Positions 1 through 9,885 of a DNA stretch of 56,904 bases are shown piece after piece; the stretch's first letter is position 1, and each line of letters opens with the position of its first letter. Origin of the DNA: Rheinheimera sediminis (GTDB lineage: Bacteria; Pseudomonadota; Gammaproteobacteria; Enterobacterales; Alteromonadaceae). A model generated the notes under the pieces. That model was not told the origin of the DNA, ran no database searches, and saw only the letters and a program-made list of their open reading frames with translations. Position numbers and translations under genes: made by a program. The stretch lies in the NCBI RefSeq assembly GCF_004005375.1, contig NZ_RZUF01000024.1, positions 1 to 56,904 on the forward strand. Reading direction: 5' to 3'.

Positions 1-20
1 CCACCTTCTTCAGAAGGTGG
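1..20. terminator. hairpin at the window edge, probable terminator
   Basis: An 8-bp perfect stem (CCACCTTC / GAAGGTGG) encloses a 4-base loop, and a modest T-rich stretch follows. It probably ends a gene lying to the left of the window. The T tract is weak, so the direction is uncertain. Confidence 0.5.
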
Positions 21-148
21 ATTCTTTACTTGCCCTCATCTTAGGTCTTTTGGCGGATAGTTCTATTTATTAGAATATAACATGCTTAATTTTGCTATTT
101 TAAACCAACTTCTGGAAAGATAAGCTGTGCAAATCAAGAGAGGAACTT

Positions 149-688
149 ATGGCATCAGAGAATAAAGGCTATAGCTGGACTAGCATTCTATTACACTGGT
201 TGGTGGCCGTTATGGTCATTGGGCTTTTTGCCTCAGGCTTTTGGATGGTGGATCTAAGCTATTACAGCAGTTGGTACAGAACTGCGCCTTTCTGGCATAA
301 AAGTGTCGGGGTGTTGCTGCTGTCGCTGATGCTGTATCGGTTATTGTTTCGTATTATTAAAGGAACTGCTGAGCCTTTATCCAGTCACAGTAAAACCATA
401 CAGCTCGCCAGTCACGTGACCCATCTGACTTTATATGGCCTGGTTTTTTTGATTATCTGTAGCGGCTATTTGATTTCAACTGCGGATGGCCGGCCTATAG
501 ATGTATTTGGCTTATTCAATTTGCCTTCTGTCGGAGAATTGTTTGCGGAACAGGCAGACAAAGCTGGACTGGTTCATAAATTTGCAGCTTACGGTTTAAT
601 AGCATTAGCAGTTTTGCATGCTGCAGCTGCTTTTAAACATCACTTTTTTGATAAAGACAACACGCTAAAACGCATGCTTAAACCTTAA
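149..688 (+). CDS. cytochrome b561 (YodB/YceJ-type di-haem membrane protein)
   Basis: The 179-residue protein has four predicted membrane helices and the b561 haem-ligand pattern: His16 in the first helix (LLHWLVA), His50 (FWHKSVG) and a pair of histidines in the last helix (LVHKFAAYG ... LHAAAAF). Members of this family carry electrons between quinol and periplasmic or membrane acceptors in the inner membrane. AGAGGA sits just upstream of the ATG. The next gene, a YceI protein, lies 26 bp downstream on the same strand, the same pairing as yceJ-yceI in enterobacteria, so the two are probably one operon. The family is secure; the electron partner is unknown. Confidence 0.9.
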   Translation: MASENKGYSWTSILLHWLVAVMVIGLFASGFWMVDLSYYSSWYRTAPFWHKSVGVLLLSLMLYRLLFRIIKGTAEPLSSHSKTIQLASHVTHLTLYGLVFLIICSGYLISTADGRPIDVFGLFNLPSVGELFAEQADKAGLVHKFAAYGLIALAVLHAAAAFKHHFFDKDNTLKRMLKP

Positions 689-714
689 GACCTTAATTAC
701 TAAAGGAGATTGGA

Positions 715-1290
715 ATGAAGAAATTATTGATTGCCGGTTTGGTGACTTCGATGTTAGCAGCACCAGCACTGCAAGCGGCAGATTACGAAATAGATACTCA
801 GGGTGCTCACGCTTTTATTCAATTTAAAATCAGTCACTTAGGTTACAGCTGGTTATACGGTCGCTTTAATACTTTTACAGGTAATTTCAGCTATGACGCT
901 GCCAAGTTAACTGATGCTAAAATTCAGTTAGAAATCGACACTAAAAGTATCGATTCTAACCATGCAGAGCGCGACAAGCACTTACGCAGCCCTGATTTCC
1001 TGAATGTGGACAAACACAGCAAAGCGACCTTTGTCAGTACTAAAATAGTACCAAAAGCAGGTGCTGATTTTGATGTAGTGGGTAATTTCACGTTAAACGG
1101 TGTTACCAAAGAAGTAGTGATCAACGCCACTAAGCTGGGTGAAGGTTCTGATCCATGGGGTGGTTACAGAGCAGGTTTTGCTGGCACTACCAGCATCAAC
1201 TTAGAAGATTTCGCCATTAAAAACATTCTGGGCCCAGCATCTGCCACTGTGCATCTGGACCTGACCGTGGAAGGTATTAAAAAGTCTTAA
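715..1290 (+). CDS. YceI family periplasmic lipid-binding protein
   Basis: The 191-residue protein begins with a clear Sec signal peptide (MKKLLIAGLVTSMLAAP..., cleavage near ALQA-A22). The mature part shows the YceI beta-barrel pattern: YEIDTQGAHAFIQFKISHLGYSWLYGRF at the start, then HLRSPDFLNVDKH and a closing GPASATVHLDLTVEGIKK. YceI proteins are lipocalin-like and bind polyisoprenoid (quinone-like) lipids in the periplasm, which fits cotranscription with the preceding cytochrome b561. AAGGAGA is the ribosome site. The exact ligand is not deducible. Confidence 0.93.
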   Translation: MKKLLIAGLVTSMLAAPALQAADYEIDTQGAHAFIQFKISHLGYSWLYGRFNTFTGNFSYDAAKLTDAKIQLEIDTKSIDSNHAERDKHLRSPDFLNVDKHSKATFVSTKIVPKAGADFDVVGNFTLNGVTKEVVINATKLGEGSDPWGGYRAGFAGTTSINLEDFAIKNILGPASATVHLDLTVEGIKKS

Positions 1291-1316
1291 TTTTGAATTG
1301 AGCGTCTAAAGACAAG

Positions 1317-1352
1317 ATTGCCCTGACGTATCTTTATGATACTCAGGGCAAT
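1317..1352. terminator. bidirectional terminator between yceI and yfaE
   Basis: A 10-bp perfect inverted repeat (ATTGCCCTGA / TCAGGGCAAT) with a 16-base loop lies between two convergent genes. Its right arm contains the stop codon of the minus-strand ferredoxin gene. It can serve both the cytochrome/yceI and nrdAB-yfaE transcripts. Confidence 0.75.
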
Positions 1353-1597
1353 TCTATTTCTATATCTGTGATGGGAACGCTGCAGCAAGGTAAGATTTCA
1401 CCTTTTCGCACAAAAGCCAGGGGCTCATTGATGTAGCTGACTGAACCTGACAGTAGTTTACAGCGACAGGCACCACAATAGCCTTCACGGCATTGATAGT
1501 TCACTTGTTGTTTTTGCGCTTCAAGTGCATCAAGCAGGGTGCGCTGCTCAGACCCAAACTCCAGGCTGAGCACATCCTTCACCACTACTTTCACCAT
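1343..1597 (-). CDS. yfaE: [2Fe-2S] ferredoxin for ribonucleotide reductase cofactor maintenance (YfaE)
   Basis: The 84-residue plant-type ferredoxin has the iron-sulfur ligand pattern Cys36-x4-Cys41-x2-Cys44 and a final Cys in LPCC (71/72). QCREGYCGACR and EPLAFVRKGEILPCC closely follow E. coli YfaE, which reduces the NrdB diferric centre to restore the tyrosyl radical. The gene begins 15 bp after nrdB on the same strand, the standard nrdA-nrdB-yfaE order. Confidence 0.96.
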   Translation of the reverse strand: MVKVVVKDVLSLEFGSEQRTLLDALEAQKQQVNYQCREGYCGACRCKLLSGSVSYINEPLAFVRKGEILPCCSVPITDIEIELP

Positions 1598-1612
1598 GTG
1601 AATAGTCGCAGA

Positions 1613-2743
1613 TCAGAGATCAAAATCACCGAAGTCAGCGCCATCCATTTCATTGTCGATTTGACCCACTAAATAGGAGCTGATTTCTGACTCCTGTGGC
1701 GCCACCTGCACATTGTCAGACACCAGCCAGGCATTGATCCATGGAATAGGGTTCTGGGTCGTGCTGAATAGTGGTTTTAACCCCACAGCCTGCATTCTGT
1801 TGTTGGTGATGTATTCCACATACTGGCACAAAATATCTTTGTTTAAACCAATCATAGAACCATCTTTAAACAAAAATTCAGCCCAATCTTTTTCCTGCTC
1901 AGCGGCTTTGCGGAAGATAGCGTAGGCTTCGTCTTCGCATTCTTTGGCGATAATCGCCATTTCCGGGTCATCTTCACCAGCGGCCATAATATTCAGCATA
2001 TGCTGAGTGCCGGTTAAATGCAGTGCTTCGTCGCGGGCAATCAGCTTAATGATTTTTGCATTGCCTTCCATCAATTCGCGTTCAGCAAAAGCGAAGCTGC
2101 AAGCAAAGCTGACGTAGAAACGAATAGCTTCCAGCACGTTTACCGACAAAATACAGATATAGAGCTTACGCTTCAGATCATGCATGCTGATGGTATGGGT
2201 CTTGCCGTTGACTTCATGAGTACCAACACCACATAAGTGATACAGGCTAACCGAGTTGATTAAATCATCGTAATAGCGAGTGACATCATCAGCCCGTTCG
2301 ATAATACGTTCATTCAGCAGAATATCATCGAAGACCTTGTGCGGCTCGTTGGTTATATTACGCACTATATGGGTATAGCTGCGGCTGTGAATAGTTTCGC
2401 TGAAGGCCCAGGTTTCAATCCAGGTTTCCAGCTCAGGCAAAGACACTATAGGCAACAAAGCGACGTTCGGTGAACGGCCTTGCACTGAGTCCAGCAAAGT
2501 TTGGTACTTTAAATTGCTGATAAAGATATGCTTTTCATGTTCTGGTAACTGTTGAAAGTCGATGCGATCTTTACTGACATCCACTTCTTCAGGACGCCAG
2601 AAAAAGCTCAGTTGCTTTTCGATCAGTTTTTCAAAAATGCCATATTTCTGTTGATCATAACGGGACACGTTCACCGGATTGCCAAAAAACATCGGCTCTT
2701 TCATTTGATCATTGTTCGTACGGCTAAAGGTGGTGTAACTCAT
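1613..2743 (-). CDS. nrdB: class Ia ribonucleoside-diphosphate reductase, beta subunit
   Basis: The protein reads in register with E. coli NrdB along its length. It carries the radical tyrosine in HSRSYTHI, the iron ligands in [13 protein letters not shown] and [30 protein letters not shown], and the C-terminal tail that docks on NrdA (SSYLVGQID...). The ATG at 2743 gives 376 residues, the usual length; a TTG two codons upstream is also open but less likely. It forms the diferric-tyrosyl radical cofactor that NrdA needs for dNTP synthesis. It follows nrdA after a short gap and precedes yfaE. Confidence 0.98.
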   Translation of the reverse strand: MSYTTFSRTNNDQMKEPMFFGNPVNVSRYDQQKYGIFEKLIEKQLSFFWRPEEVDVSKDRIDFQQLPEHEKHIFISNLKYQTLLDSVQGRSPNVALLPIVSLPELETWIETWAFSETIHSRSYTHIVRNITNEPHKVFDDILLNERIIERADDVTRYYDDLINSVSLYHLCGVGTHEVNGKTHTISMHDLKRKLYICILSVNVLEAIRFYVSFACSFAFAERELMEGNAKIIKLIARDEALHLTGTQHMLNIMAAGEDDPEMAIIAKECEDEAYAIFRKAAEQEKDWAEFLFKDGSMIGLNKDILCQYVEYITNNRMQAVGLKPLFSTTQNPIPWINAWLVSDNVQVAPQESEISSYLVGQIDNEMDGADFGDFDL

Positions 2744-2806
2744 CAGCAATATCCAGATTATTATAAGTTATGCATACAAAAAGAGGGCTGCAACGCAGCC
2801 CCAGAC

Positions 2807-5092
2807 TTAAATTTTACAGGCGCCACCGGCACAACCATCATCTTCCGGCGTCGCTTTGATGTCTTCCTGTATGTCGGAAGCGCCATCGCGGGTGTTGTGG
2901 TAGTACATGGTTTTGACGCCTAGCTTGTAAGCCGTCAGTAAATCTTTTAATAAGATCTTCATCGGCACTTTGCCGCCTTCGAACTTACCCGGGTCGTAGT
3001 TAGTGTTAGCAGAAATCGTCTGATCAACGAACTTCTGCATAATGGCCACCAAGCTGATATAGCCGTCGTTGTTTGGCATATCCCACAACAACTCATACTG
3101 GTCTTTCAGGCGATCGTACTCAGGCACAACCTGCTTTAAAATACCATCTTTACTTGCCTTTATACTGATATGACCACGAGGTGGTTCAATACCATTGGTC
3201 GCATTTGAAATTTGCGAAGAAGTTTCAGATGGCATTAATGCTGACAGTGTTGAGTTACGCAAACCGTATTGCACCACATCTTTACGCAGCTGCTCCCAGT
3301 CGTAATGCAATGGCTCAGCACAGACTTTATCCAGATCCTTTTTATAGGTATCAATAGGCATAATGCCTTCAGAATACGTGGTCTCGTTAAATTTAGGGCA
3401 AGGACCAAATTCCTGAGCCAATTTGTTCGAGGCTTTCATCAGGTAATACTGAATAGCTTCAAAAGTACGGTGTGTTAATCCATTGGCTGAACCATCAGAG
3501 TACTTGACGCCATTTTTCGCCAGATAATACGCATAGTTAATCACGCCTATACCTAAAGTACGACGGTTCATGCTGGCGTGGTAAGCGGCAAGGATAGGGT
3601 AGTCCTGATAATCCAGTAAACTGTCTAAAGCCCGAACTGCCAGCTCAGCTAATTCTTCCAGCTCATCTAAATGTTCGATAGCGCCTAAGTTAAAGGCCGA
3701 CAGAGTACAAAGGGCAATTTCACCGTTTGGATCGTTAATATCGTTCAGCGGTTTAGTGGGCAGTGCAATCTCTAAACACAGGTTACTCTGACGCACAGCG
3801 GCAAATTTTGGATTAAATGGGCTGTGTGTGTTGCAATGGTCTACGTTCTGTAAATAGATACGACCTGTGCTTGCACGTTCTTGCATAAAGAGCGTGAAGA
3901 GTTCAACGGCTTTAATGCGTTTTTTACGGATAGACACATCAGCTTCATATTGAACATAGAGTGCTTCGAATTTTTCCTGATCTTCAAAAAACGCATCATA
4001 CAGACCAGGTACATCAGAAGGGCTGAACAGAGTGATCATGTCATCTTTAATCAGACGTGTGTACATCAGTCGGTTAAACTGCACACCATAGTCTAAGTGA
4101 CGCACACGGTTTTCTTCCACACCCCTGTTGTTTTTCAGAACCAGCAAGGATTCCACTTCCAAGTGCCACAAAGGATAAAACAGTGTGGCTGCGCCACCAC
4201 GGACTCCGCCTTGAGAACAGCTTTTTACGGCAGTCTGGAAATGTTTGTAGAAAGGGATACAACCTGTATGGAAAGCTTCACCGTTACGGATCGGGCTGCC
4301 TAGAGCACGAATACGGCCTGCGTTAATACCAATACCTGCACGCTGGCTGACGTATTTCACGATAGCACTGCTGGTGGCGTTGATAGAATCTAAGCTGTCG
4401 CCACATTCAATCAACACACAAGAGCTGAACTGACGGGTTGGGGTACGTACACCAGACATAATAGGTGTAGGTAATGAAATCTTGAACATAGACACTGCGT
4501 CGTAAAAACGACGCACGTAGCTTAAACGGCTGTCTTTTGGATAATTAGCGAATAAACAGGCGGCTACCAGCATGTAAAGGAACTGCGCGCTTTCGTATAT
4601 CTGGCCTGTCACACGATTTTGCACCAGATACTTGCCTTCAAGCTGTTTTACTGCGGCGTAACTAAAATCTAAATCGCGGCCGTGAACAATAAAACTATCC
4701 AGCTGTTCTAGTTCATCTTTGCTGTAATCCGCCAGAATGTGAGCATCATAACGCTTTTCTTCTACCATTTTGACCACATGGTCATACAGCTTTGGTGGCT
4801 CAAATTGGCCATAAGCTTTTTTGCGTAAATGGAATACAGCCAGACGAGCCGCCATATATTGATAATCTGGTGTCTCTTTAGAGATCAAATCGGCAGCAGC
4901 TTTGATGATGGTTTCGTGGATATCGGCAGTCTTGATGCCGTCATAAAACTGAATGTGAGAACGTAACTCGACCTGAGACACTGATACGTTTTGTAACCTC
5001 TCAGCAGCCCAATCAATCACACGGTGAATCTTGTCTAAGTCTAATGGTTCGCGTGAACCATCTCTTTTGGTTACGTATAATGTTTGAGTCAT
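2807..5092 (-). CDS. nrdA: class Ia ribonucleoside-diphosphate reductase, alpha subunit
   Basis: With the ATG at 5092 the protein has 761 residues, the E. coli length; GGCGGA lies just upstream. A start nine codons earlier is open but lacks this support. The N-terminal ATP cone (VTKRDGSREPLDLDKIHRVIDWAAE) binds dATP/ATP. Active-site and radical-transfer segments are present: QFSSCVLIECGDSLDSI, NLCLEIALPTKPL, the NGEIALCTLSAFNLG loop with its catalytic Cys, and the redox-active C-terminal pair in DDGCAGGACKI. It reduces NDPs to dNDPs in complex with NrdB. Control by NrdR is suggested by the boxes upstream. Confidence 0.98.
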   Translation of the reverse strand: MTQTLYVTKRDGSREPLDLDKIHRVIDWAAERLQNVSVSQVELRSHIQFYDGIKTADIHETIIKAAADLISKETPDYQYMAARLAVFHLRKKAYGQFEPPKLYDHVVKMVEEKRYDAHILADYSKDELEQLDSFIVHGRDLDFSYAAVKQLEGKYLVQNRVTGQIYESAQFLYMLVAACLFANYPKDSRLSYVRRFYDAVSMFKISLPTPIMSGVRTPTRQFSSCVLIECGDSLDSINATSSAIVKYVSQRAGIGINAGRIRALGSPIRNGEAFHTGCIPFYKHFQTAVKSCSQGGVRGGAATLFYPLWHLEVESLLVLKNNRGVEENRVRHLDYGVQFNRLMYTRLIKDDMITLFSPSDVPGLYDAFFEDQEKFEALYVQYEADVSIRKKRIKAVELFTLFMQERASTGRIYLQNVDHCNTHSPFNPKFAAVRQSNLCLEIALPTKPLNDINDPNGEIALCTLSAFNLGAIEHLDELEELAELAVRALDSLLDYQDYPILAAYHASMNRRTLGIGVINYAYYLAKNGVKYSDGSANGLTHRTFEAIQYYLMKASNKLAQEFGPCPKFNETTYSEGIMPIDTYKKDLDKVCAEPLHYDWEQLRKDVVQYGLRNSTLSALMPSETSSQISNATNGIEPPRGHISIKASKDGILKQVVPEYDRLKDQYELLWDMPNNDGYISLVAIMQKFVDQTISANTNYDPGKFEGGKVPMKILLKDLLTAYKLGVKTMYYHNTRDGASDIQEDIKATPEDDGCAGGACKI

Positions 5093-5179
5093 ATTAATCC
5101 GCCGAAAATCCCATCTCAATTGTTATTATTGTGTGCACAGAATGTCTCCTGCACAACGAATTCACCCGCATTTGGCTTC

Positions 5180-5208
5180 ATTAGGTCAAACTCAAAGGAG
5201 CGACACAA
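5180..5208 (-). promoter_or_regulatory. candidate sigma70 promoter of nrdA
   Basis: Reading the minus strand, TTGTGT (5208-5203) and CCTAAT (5185-5180) are separated by exactly 17 bases, about 90 bases upstream of the nrdA ATG. The -35 element is inside the downstream NrdR-like box, so repressor binding would block polymerase. Confidence 0.5.
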
Positions 5209-5249
5209 CATCTAGGGGTGAAAAGGAAACGAATCACAAGATAGAGTGG
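5203..5249. promoter_or_regulatory. tandem NrdR boxes upstream of nrdAB
   Basis: Two 16-bp sites, ACACAACATCTAGGGG (5203-5218) and TCACAAGATAGAGTGG (5234-5249), each match the NrdR consensus ACACTATATATAGTGT at 11 of 16 positions. They start 31 bp apart, i.e. three helical turns, the usual arrangement of NrdR box pairs. NrdR is the ATP/dATP-sensing zinc-ribbon repressor of RNR operons; its gene is not in this window. Confidence 0.7.
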
Positions 5250-5290
5250 ATCAGTAGCAATTGCAACCCCGCTTGCAGGCTAAAAAACCA

Positions 5291-5314
5291 GCACGTTAGT
5301 GCCCGCTAACGTGC
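5291..5314. terminator. 9-bp perfect hairpin, possible second gph terminator
   Basis: GCACGTTAG and CTAACGTGC form a perfect 9-bp stem with a 6-base loop. On the minus strand it is followed by TGGTTTTTT, so it could act as a back-up terminator for gph-ubiG before the nrdA promoter region. Confidence 0.45.
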
Positions 5315-5403
5315 AAAATAGGCTTTTAAAAACCTATTCAGGGAAGCAATAGTTTTTCAGTAAAAAATCTATTTTGTCTGTTCGGTTAAATTTTGAAAGG
5401 ATC

Positions 5404-5435
5404 AAAAAAACCACCTGGCGCTAGGTGGTTTTTAA
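5404..5435. terminator. rho-independent terminator downstream of gph
   Basis: The stem AAAAACCACCT / AGGTGGTTTTT (5406-5416, 5423-5433) has A and T tracts on both sides, so it can end transcription in either direction. It lies 27 bp past the gph stop codon on the minus strand. Confidence 0.85.
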
Positions 5436-5461
5436 TTAACCAAAATATGAAAAAACTGAAC

Positions 5462-6139
5462 TTAGTCGAGGTAGTGGATCAAGTCATCCAGGCTTGAAAT
5501 ATGTAAATCTGCGCCCCAAAGTTCAGTTTTATCATCTGGACCAACATAGCCAAAATCGCACATCACAGTTTGCATGCCGGCGCGACGTCCTGCCTCTATA
5601 TCTCGTTCCGCATCTCCTATATACCAGCAAGCACTCGCCGAAACCTGCATATAGTGAGCAGTCATCCATAAAGGCGTTGGATCTGGTTTACGTTGTGCCA
5701 TGCTATCACCGCCTACCAATAAACGGCTTTTTAATAAGGCAGGCAACTGGCGTTGTACTCTAGCGGCGAGTTTATAAGGTTTATTCGTTACTATGGCCCA
5801 GGGGATATTTCGAGCTTCAAGTGCAGCAAATAGTTCTTCTGCACCTGGAAACAAGCAGCTGTGTACACCGCTATACTGATGGTAATAATCCAGCAGGCTC
5901 TGGCGGGCTTTGCCAAAATCAATAGCTTCTATCGCTTCACCAAAACCCAGCTGCAATAGTCCCTTGGCACCATGCGAGGCCATAGGACGGTATTCTTCAT
6001 AGGACTTTTCAGGCATACCATGCTGTCGCAGTACAAAGTTCAGCGCTGCGCCTAAGTCCTGGGCAGTATCAACCAAAGTGCCATCCATATCAAATAACAG
6101 GGCTGCTGGCTTTTTAAGTGTAATCAACTCTTGGCTCAT
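5462..6139 (-). CDS. gph: phosphoglycolate phosphatase-like HAD hydrolase
   Basis: The 225-residue HAD-superfamily phosphatase has motif I at residues 17-22 (DMDGTL, nucleophile first Asp), a helical cap, the motif II Thr in AIVTNKP, and motifs III/IV in KPDPTPLWM and [17 protein letters not shown]. Gph removes 2-phosphoglycolate formed during DNA repair. Its ATG overlaps the ubiG stop by 4 bases, so the two are translationally coupled, as commonly seen for ubiG-gph in this group. The substrate is inferred from family and context. Confidence 0.87.
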   Translation of the reverse strand: MSQELITLKKPAALLFDMDGTLVDTAQDLGAALNFVLRQHGMPEKSYEEYRPMASHGAKGLLQLGFGEAIEAIDFGKARQSLLDYYHQYSGVHSCLFPGAEELFAALEARNIPWAIVTNKPYKLAARVQRQLPALLKSRLLVGGDSMAQRKPDPTPLWMTAHYMQVSASACWYIGDAERDIEAGRRAGMQTVMCDFGYVGPDDKTELWGADLHISSLDDLIHYLD

Positions 6140-6846
6140 AACGGCTTTTTCGCTACCACAAAATAATTGACATCCAGCCCTGGGCCAGTGCGGAAGGATT
6201 GATTAATAGGGTTGTAGTGCAGGCCTGTGGCATCCACCACCTGTAAACCTGCGTCATCAATAAAACGCATCAGATCAGAAGGGCGGATAAACTTCTCAAA
6301 TTCGTGAGTACCTTTGGGAACCAACTTTAATACCTGTTCTGCGCCAACAATAGCCAACAGATAAGCTTTCCAGGTTTTATTCAGAGTAGAAAAAACCAGG
6401 GTGGCGCCTGGTTTTGCCAAATCAGCGCAGGCTTGCACAACAGATTGCGGCTCTGGTACATGTTCCAGCATTTCCATGCAAGTGACCAAATCAAAGCTTT
6501 CTTTATTAGTGGCGGCAAATGATTCCGCGGTACTTTGCTGATACTGAACTGAAACTGCAGATTCCAACGCGTGCAATTTGGCCACAGTTAAGGCTTCATC
6601 TGCCATATCAATGCCGGTAACTTGCGCTCCAGCTTTTGCCATAGCTTCAGCCAAAATACCGCCGCCACAACCCACATCCACAGCTTTTTTACCAAACAAG
6701 CCTTGCACCTGGTCACTAATAAAGGCCAAGCGGCAAGGGTTCAATTGGTGTAACGGCTTGAATTCACCGGTCGGATCCCACCAACGGGAGGCGATTTCAT
6801 TAAATTTGGCAATTTCGGCCGGATCGACATTGGAAGAAGGGTTCAT
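6136..6846 (-). CDS. ubiG: ubiquinone biosynthesis O-methyltransferase
   Basis: This class I SAM methyltransferase has the glycine-rich motif [12 protein letters not shown], the acidic residue of GIDMAD, and [10 protein letters not shown]. It matches E. coli UbiG through [15 protein letters not shown] near the N-terminus and GLHYNPI near the C-terminus. It performs both O-methylation steps of ubiquinone synthesis. The ATG at 6846 gives 236 residues; a GTG four codons upstream (6858) is the alternative. The gene is divergent from gyrA across about 170 bp. Confidence 0.95.
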   Translation of the reverse strand: MNPSSNVDPAEIAKFNEIASRWWDPTGEFKPLHQLNPCRLAFISDQVQGLFGKKAVDVGCGGGILAEAMAKAGAQVTGIDMADEALTVAKLHALESAVSVQYQQSTAESFAATNKESFDLVTCMEMLEHVPEPQSVVQACADLAKPGATLVFSTLNKTWKAYLLAIVGAEQVLKLVPKGTHEFEKFIRPSDLMRFIDDAGLQVVDATGLHYNPINQSFRTGPGLDVNYFVVAKKPL

Positions 6847-6922
6847 AAGCGTATCCACTAAAAATTTTGCCTATTATAAAGCCTTGATCTGTTTGAGCAA
6901 TCCTGTACAAAGCACAACAGAA

Positions 6923-6951
6923 CTGGCAAGGTATTTTTTCTGTGGTAGAAT
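6923..6951 (+). promoter_or_regulatory. candidate gyrA promoter
   Basis: CTGGCA (-35) and TAGAAT (-10) are 17 bases apart, about 70 bases before the gyrA ATG, in the ubiG-gyrA intergenic region. The position and spacing are good; the -35 is a 4/6 match. Confidence 0.5.
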
Positions 6952-7023
6952 CCGCCTTTGTCCCGCGACCCATTACAGTAAAAAACGCGGGTATCTTGTT
7001 GATTTAAGGGAAAAAAGCTTTTT

Positions 7024-9648
7024 ATGACAAATTTGGCCAAAGAAATTGTTCCCATTAATATCGAAGAAGAATTAAAAAATTCTTATCTCGATTATGCAAT
7101 GAGCGTTATTGTGGGGCGTGCCTTACCGGATGTAAGGGACGGTTTAAAGCCAGTTCACCGTCGCGTTTTGTTTGCGATGAAAGAGTTAGGCAATGACTGG
7201 AATAAAGCCTACAAAAAATCTGCCCGTGTTGTTGGTGATGTGATAGGTAAATACCATCCACACGGTGACAGCGCTGTATACGACACCATAGTTCGTATGG
7301 CTCAGCCTTTCTCGTTGCGATATATGCTGGTAGACGGCCAGGGTAACTTCGGTTCAGTGGACGGTGACTCTGCAGCAGCAATGCGTTACACCGAAGTTCG
7401 GATGTCGCGTATCGCAGGCGAATTATTAGCCGACCTGGATAAAGAAACAGTCGACTTTGTGCCGAACTACGATGGCACTGAAATGATCCCTGCTGTTCTT
7501 CCGACTAAAATTCCAAATTTGCTGATTAACGGCTCGTCTGGTATTGCAGTTGGTATGGCGACCAATATTCCGCCACACAACTTAAATGAAGTGATTGATG
7601 CTTGTCTGGCATTGATTGCCAATCCGGATATCAGCATTCCAGAACTGATGGAACTGATGCCAGGACCAGATTTCCCGACAGCCGCTATTATCAATGGCCG
7701 TCGTGGCATTGAAGAAGCCTACCGTACAGGTCGTGGTAAGGTGTATATCCGCGCCAGAACTCATATAGAAACTGACGAAAAAACCGGTCGTGAGACTATT
7801 GTTGTTGACGAAATTCCTTATCAGGTCAACAAAGCCCGTTTGATTGAAAAAATCGCCGAGCTGGTGAAAGAAAAACGCATCGAAGGTATTTCGGCATTAC
7901 GCGACGAGTCTGATAAAGACGGTATGCGTATTGTCATTGAAGTAAAACGTGGCGAATCATCAGACGTACTGATCAACCACTTGTACACCCAAACTCAGAT
8001 GCAAACCGTGTTTGGTATCAACATGGTTGCGCTGGATCAGGGCCAGCCGAAGTTGATGGGCTTAAAGCACATGCTGCAATGTTTTGTGTTGCACCGCCGC
8101 GAAGTGGTGACACGCAGAACAGTCTATGACTTACGTAAAGCCCGTGACCGCGCTCATATCTTAGAAGGCTTGGCTATTGCGCTTGCCAATATCGATGAAA
8201 TCATTGATTTAATCAAAAACTCATCAAGCCCGGCCGATGCCAAACAAGGCTTAGTCGCTCGCGGCTGGCAGTTAGGTGATGTCAGCGCCATGTTAGAACG
8301 TGCTGGCGAAAATGCCGCCCGTCCAGAGTGGCTGGAAGAGCATTTTGGTATTCGTAACGGCGAGTATTTCCTGACGGAACAACAGGCTCAGGCCATCTTA
8401 GATTTACGTTTACACAAACTGACTGGTCTGGAACATGAAAAAATTCTGGACGAGTACAAAGAGCTGTTACTGCTGATCGCTGAGTTATTACACATTCTGG
8501 GTAGTCCGGAACGTTTAATGGAAGTGATCTGTGAAGAGTTAGAGGCTGCCAAAGCCCAATATGGTGATGCCCGTCGTACTGAAATTCAGGACAACGCGAT
8601 GGATATCAACATGGAAGACTTGATCACTGAAGAAGATGTAGTCGTGACTCTGTCGCATTTAGGCTACGCCAAGTATCAGGCTTTGTCTGACTATGAAGCT
8701 CAGCGTCGTGGTGGTCGTGGTAAAGCGGCAACTACAGTAAAAGATGAAGACTTTGTCGATCAGCTGCTGATCGCCAGCACCCACGATACTATTTTGTGTT
8801 TCTCTAACCGTGGTCGTTTGTACTGGATGAAGGTGTATCAATTGCCGCTGGCTTCACGTCAGGCTCGTGGTAAGCCAATAGTCAACTTACTGCCACTGGA
8901 AGAAAACGAACGTATTACCGCTATTTTGCCGGTTCGTGAATACGAAGAAGGCAAGTACGTGTTTATGGCCACCGCCAACGGTACTGTGAAGAAGACTTCA
9001 TTAACTGAATACTCTCGTCCACGTAGTAACGGCATTATTGCGGTGAATCTGAACGAAGGCGATCAGTTGATTGGCGTGGATATCACAGATGGCAACAGTC
9101 AGATCATGTTGTTCTCAGACGACGGTAAAGTAGTACGCTTTAACGAAGAGCAGGTCCGCCCAATGGGACGTGGCGCTACAGGTGTTCGTGGTATTAAACT
9201 GCGCGAAAACGGTTCTGTGGTGTCATTGATAGTTCCGAAGAGCGAAGGCGCAATTCTCACTGTAACTGAAAATGGCTACGGCAAACGTACCGCACTGCAG
9301 GAATACCCGGAGAAGAGCCGCGCTACTCAAGGCGTTGTCTCTATCAAAGTATCAGAGCGTAACGGCTTGGTGGTGGGCGCAGTTCAAGTGAATGCGCTGG
9401 ATGAAATCATGCTGATTTCTGACAAAGGCACACTGGTACGGACCCGCGTCAGCGAAGTTTCACAAGTAGGCCGGAACACTGCTGGTGTTATTCTGATCCG
9501 CACCATCGAAGGTGAAAAAGTAGTAGGTGTACAACGCATCGACGAAATTCAGGATCAAGACGAAGTCGCAGCCGCAGAAGCCGCTGCAGCAGCATTGGCT
9601 GCGCAGAATCCGACAGAGGATTCTGTGGCGGACGGCGAAGAAGAGTAA
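7024..9648 (+). CDS. gyrA: DNA gyrase subunit A
   Basis: The 874-residue protein is collinear with E. coli GyrA. The catalytic tyrosine is Tyr122 in [11 protein letters not shown]. The quinolone-resistance region reads [10 protein letters not shown], with Ser83 and Asp87, so the usual resistance changes are absent. The C-terminal beta-pinwheel contains the GyrA box (QRRGGRGK) and ends in an acidic, Ala-rich tail. It cuts and religates DNA in the A2B2 gyrase to introduce negative supercoils. It is monocistronic, with a strong terminator right after the stop. Confidence 0.99.
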   Translation: MTNLAKEIVPINIEEELKNSYLDYAMSVIVGRALPDVRDGLKPVHRRVLFAMKELGNDWNKAYKKSARVVGDVIGKYHPHGDSAVYDTIVRMAQPFSLRYMLVDGQGNFGSVDGDSAAAMRYTEVRMSRIAGELLADLDKETVDFVPNYDGTEMIPAVLPTKIPNLLINGSSGIAVGMATNIPPHNLNEVIDACLALIANPDISIPELMELMPGPDFPTAAIINGRRGIEEAYRTGRGKVYIRARTHIETDEKTGRETIVVDEIPYQVNKARLIEKIAELVKEKRIEGISALRDESDKDGMRIVIEVKRGESSDVLINHLYTQTQMQTVFGINMVALDQGQPKLMGLKHMLQCFVLHRREVVTRRTVYDLRKARDRAHILEGLAIALANIDEIIDLIKNSSSPADAKQGLVARGWQLGDVSAMLERAGENAARPEWLEEHFGIRNGEYFLTEQQAQAILDLRLHKLTGLEHEKILDEYKELLLLIAELLHILGSPERLMEVICEELEAAKAQYGDARRTEIQDNAMDINMEDLITEEDVVVTLSHLGYAKYQALSDYEAQRRGGRGKAATTVKDEDFVDQLLIASTHDTILCFSNRGRLYWMKVYQLPLASRQARGKPIVNLLPLEENERITAILPVREYEEGKYVFMATANGTVKKTSLTEYSRPRSNGIIAVNLNEGDQLIGVDITDGNSQIMLFSDDGKVVRFNEEQVRPMGRGATGVRGIKLRENGSVVSLIVPKSEGAILTVTENGYGKRTALQEYPEKSRATQGVVSIKVSERNGLVVGAVQVNALDEIMLISDKGTLVRTRVSEVSQVGRNTAGVILIRTIEGEKVVGVQRIDEIQDQDEVAAAEAAAAALAAQNPTEDSVADGEEE

Positions 9649-9658
9649 GTCTGTATAG

Positions 9659-9710
9659 AAGGGGCCAGATCGCGTTATTGAAAATAATAATGGGATCTGG
9701 CCCCTTTTTT
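9659..9710 (+). terminator. gyrA terminator with long GGGGCCAGATC stem
   Basis: A 13-bp stem (AAGGGGCCAGATC / GATCTGGCCCCTT) is followed by a run of T. The GGGGCCAG...CTGGCCCC arms resemble dispersed REP-like palindromes of gammaproteobacteria, so the terminator may have been recruited from such a repeat. Confidence 0.85.
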
Positions 9711-9885
9711 ATTTCTGTCTTTTGCAAAGTGCGTTAAAGTAGCGGCTGCCAGAAGAGACGTCCAGACGTCGAAATCTTATTGCAGATAAAATCAAGGCCA
9801 CAAAAATAAAGATCATCCAAAGATGACCCCAAGCCGTTTTCTAATTTATTTTTCATTCGATAAAGCGTTGTAACAGGAGCAAGAG

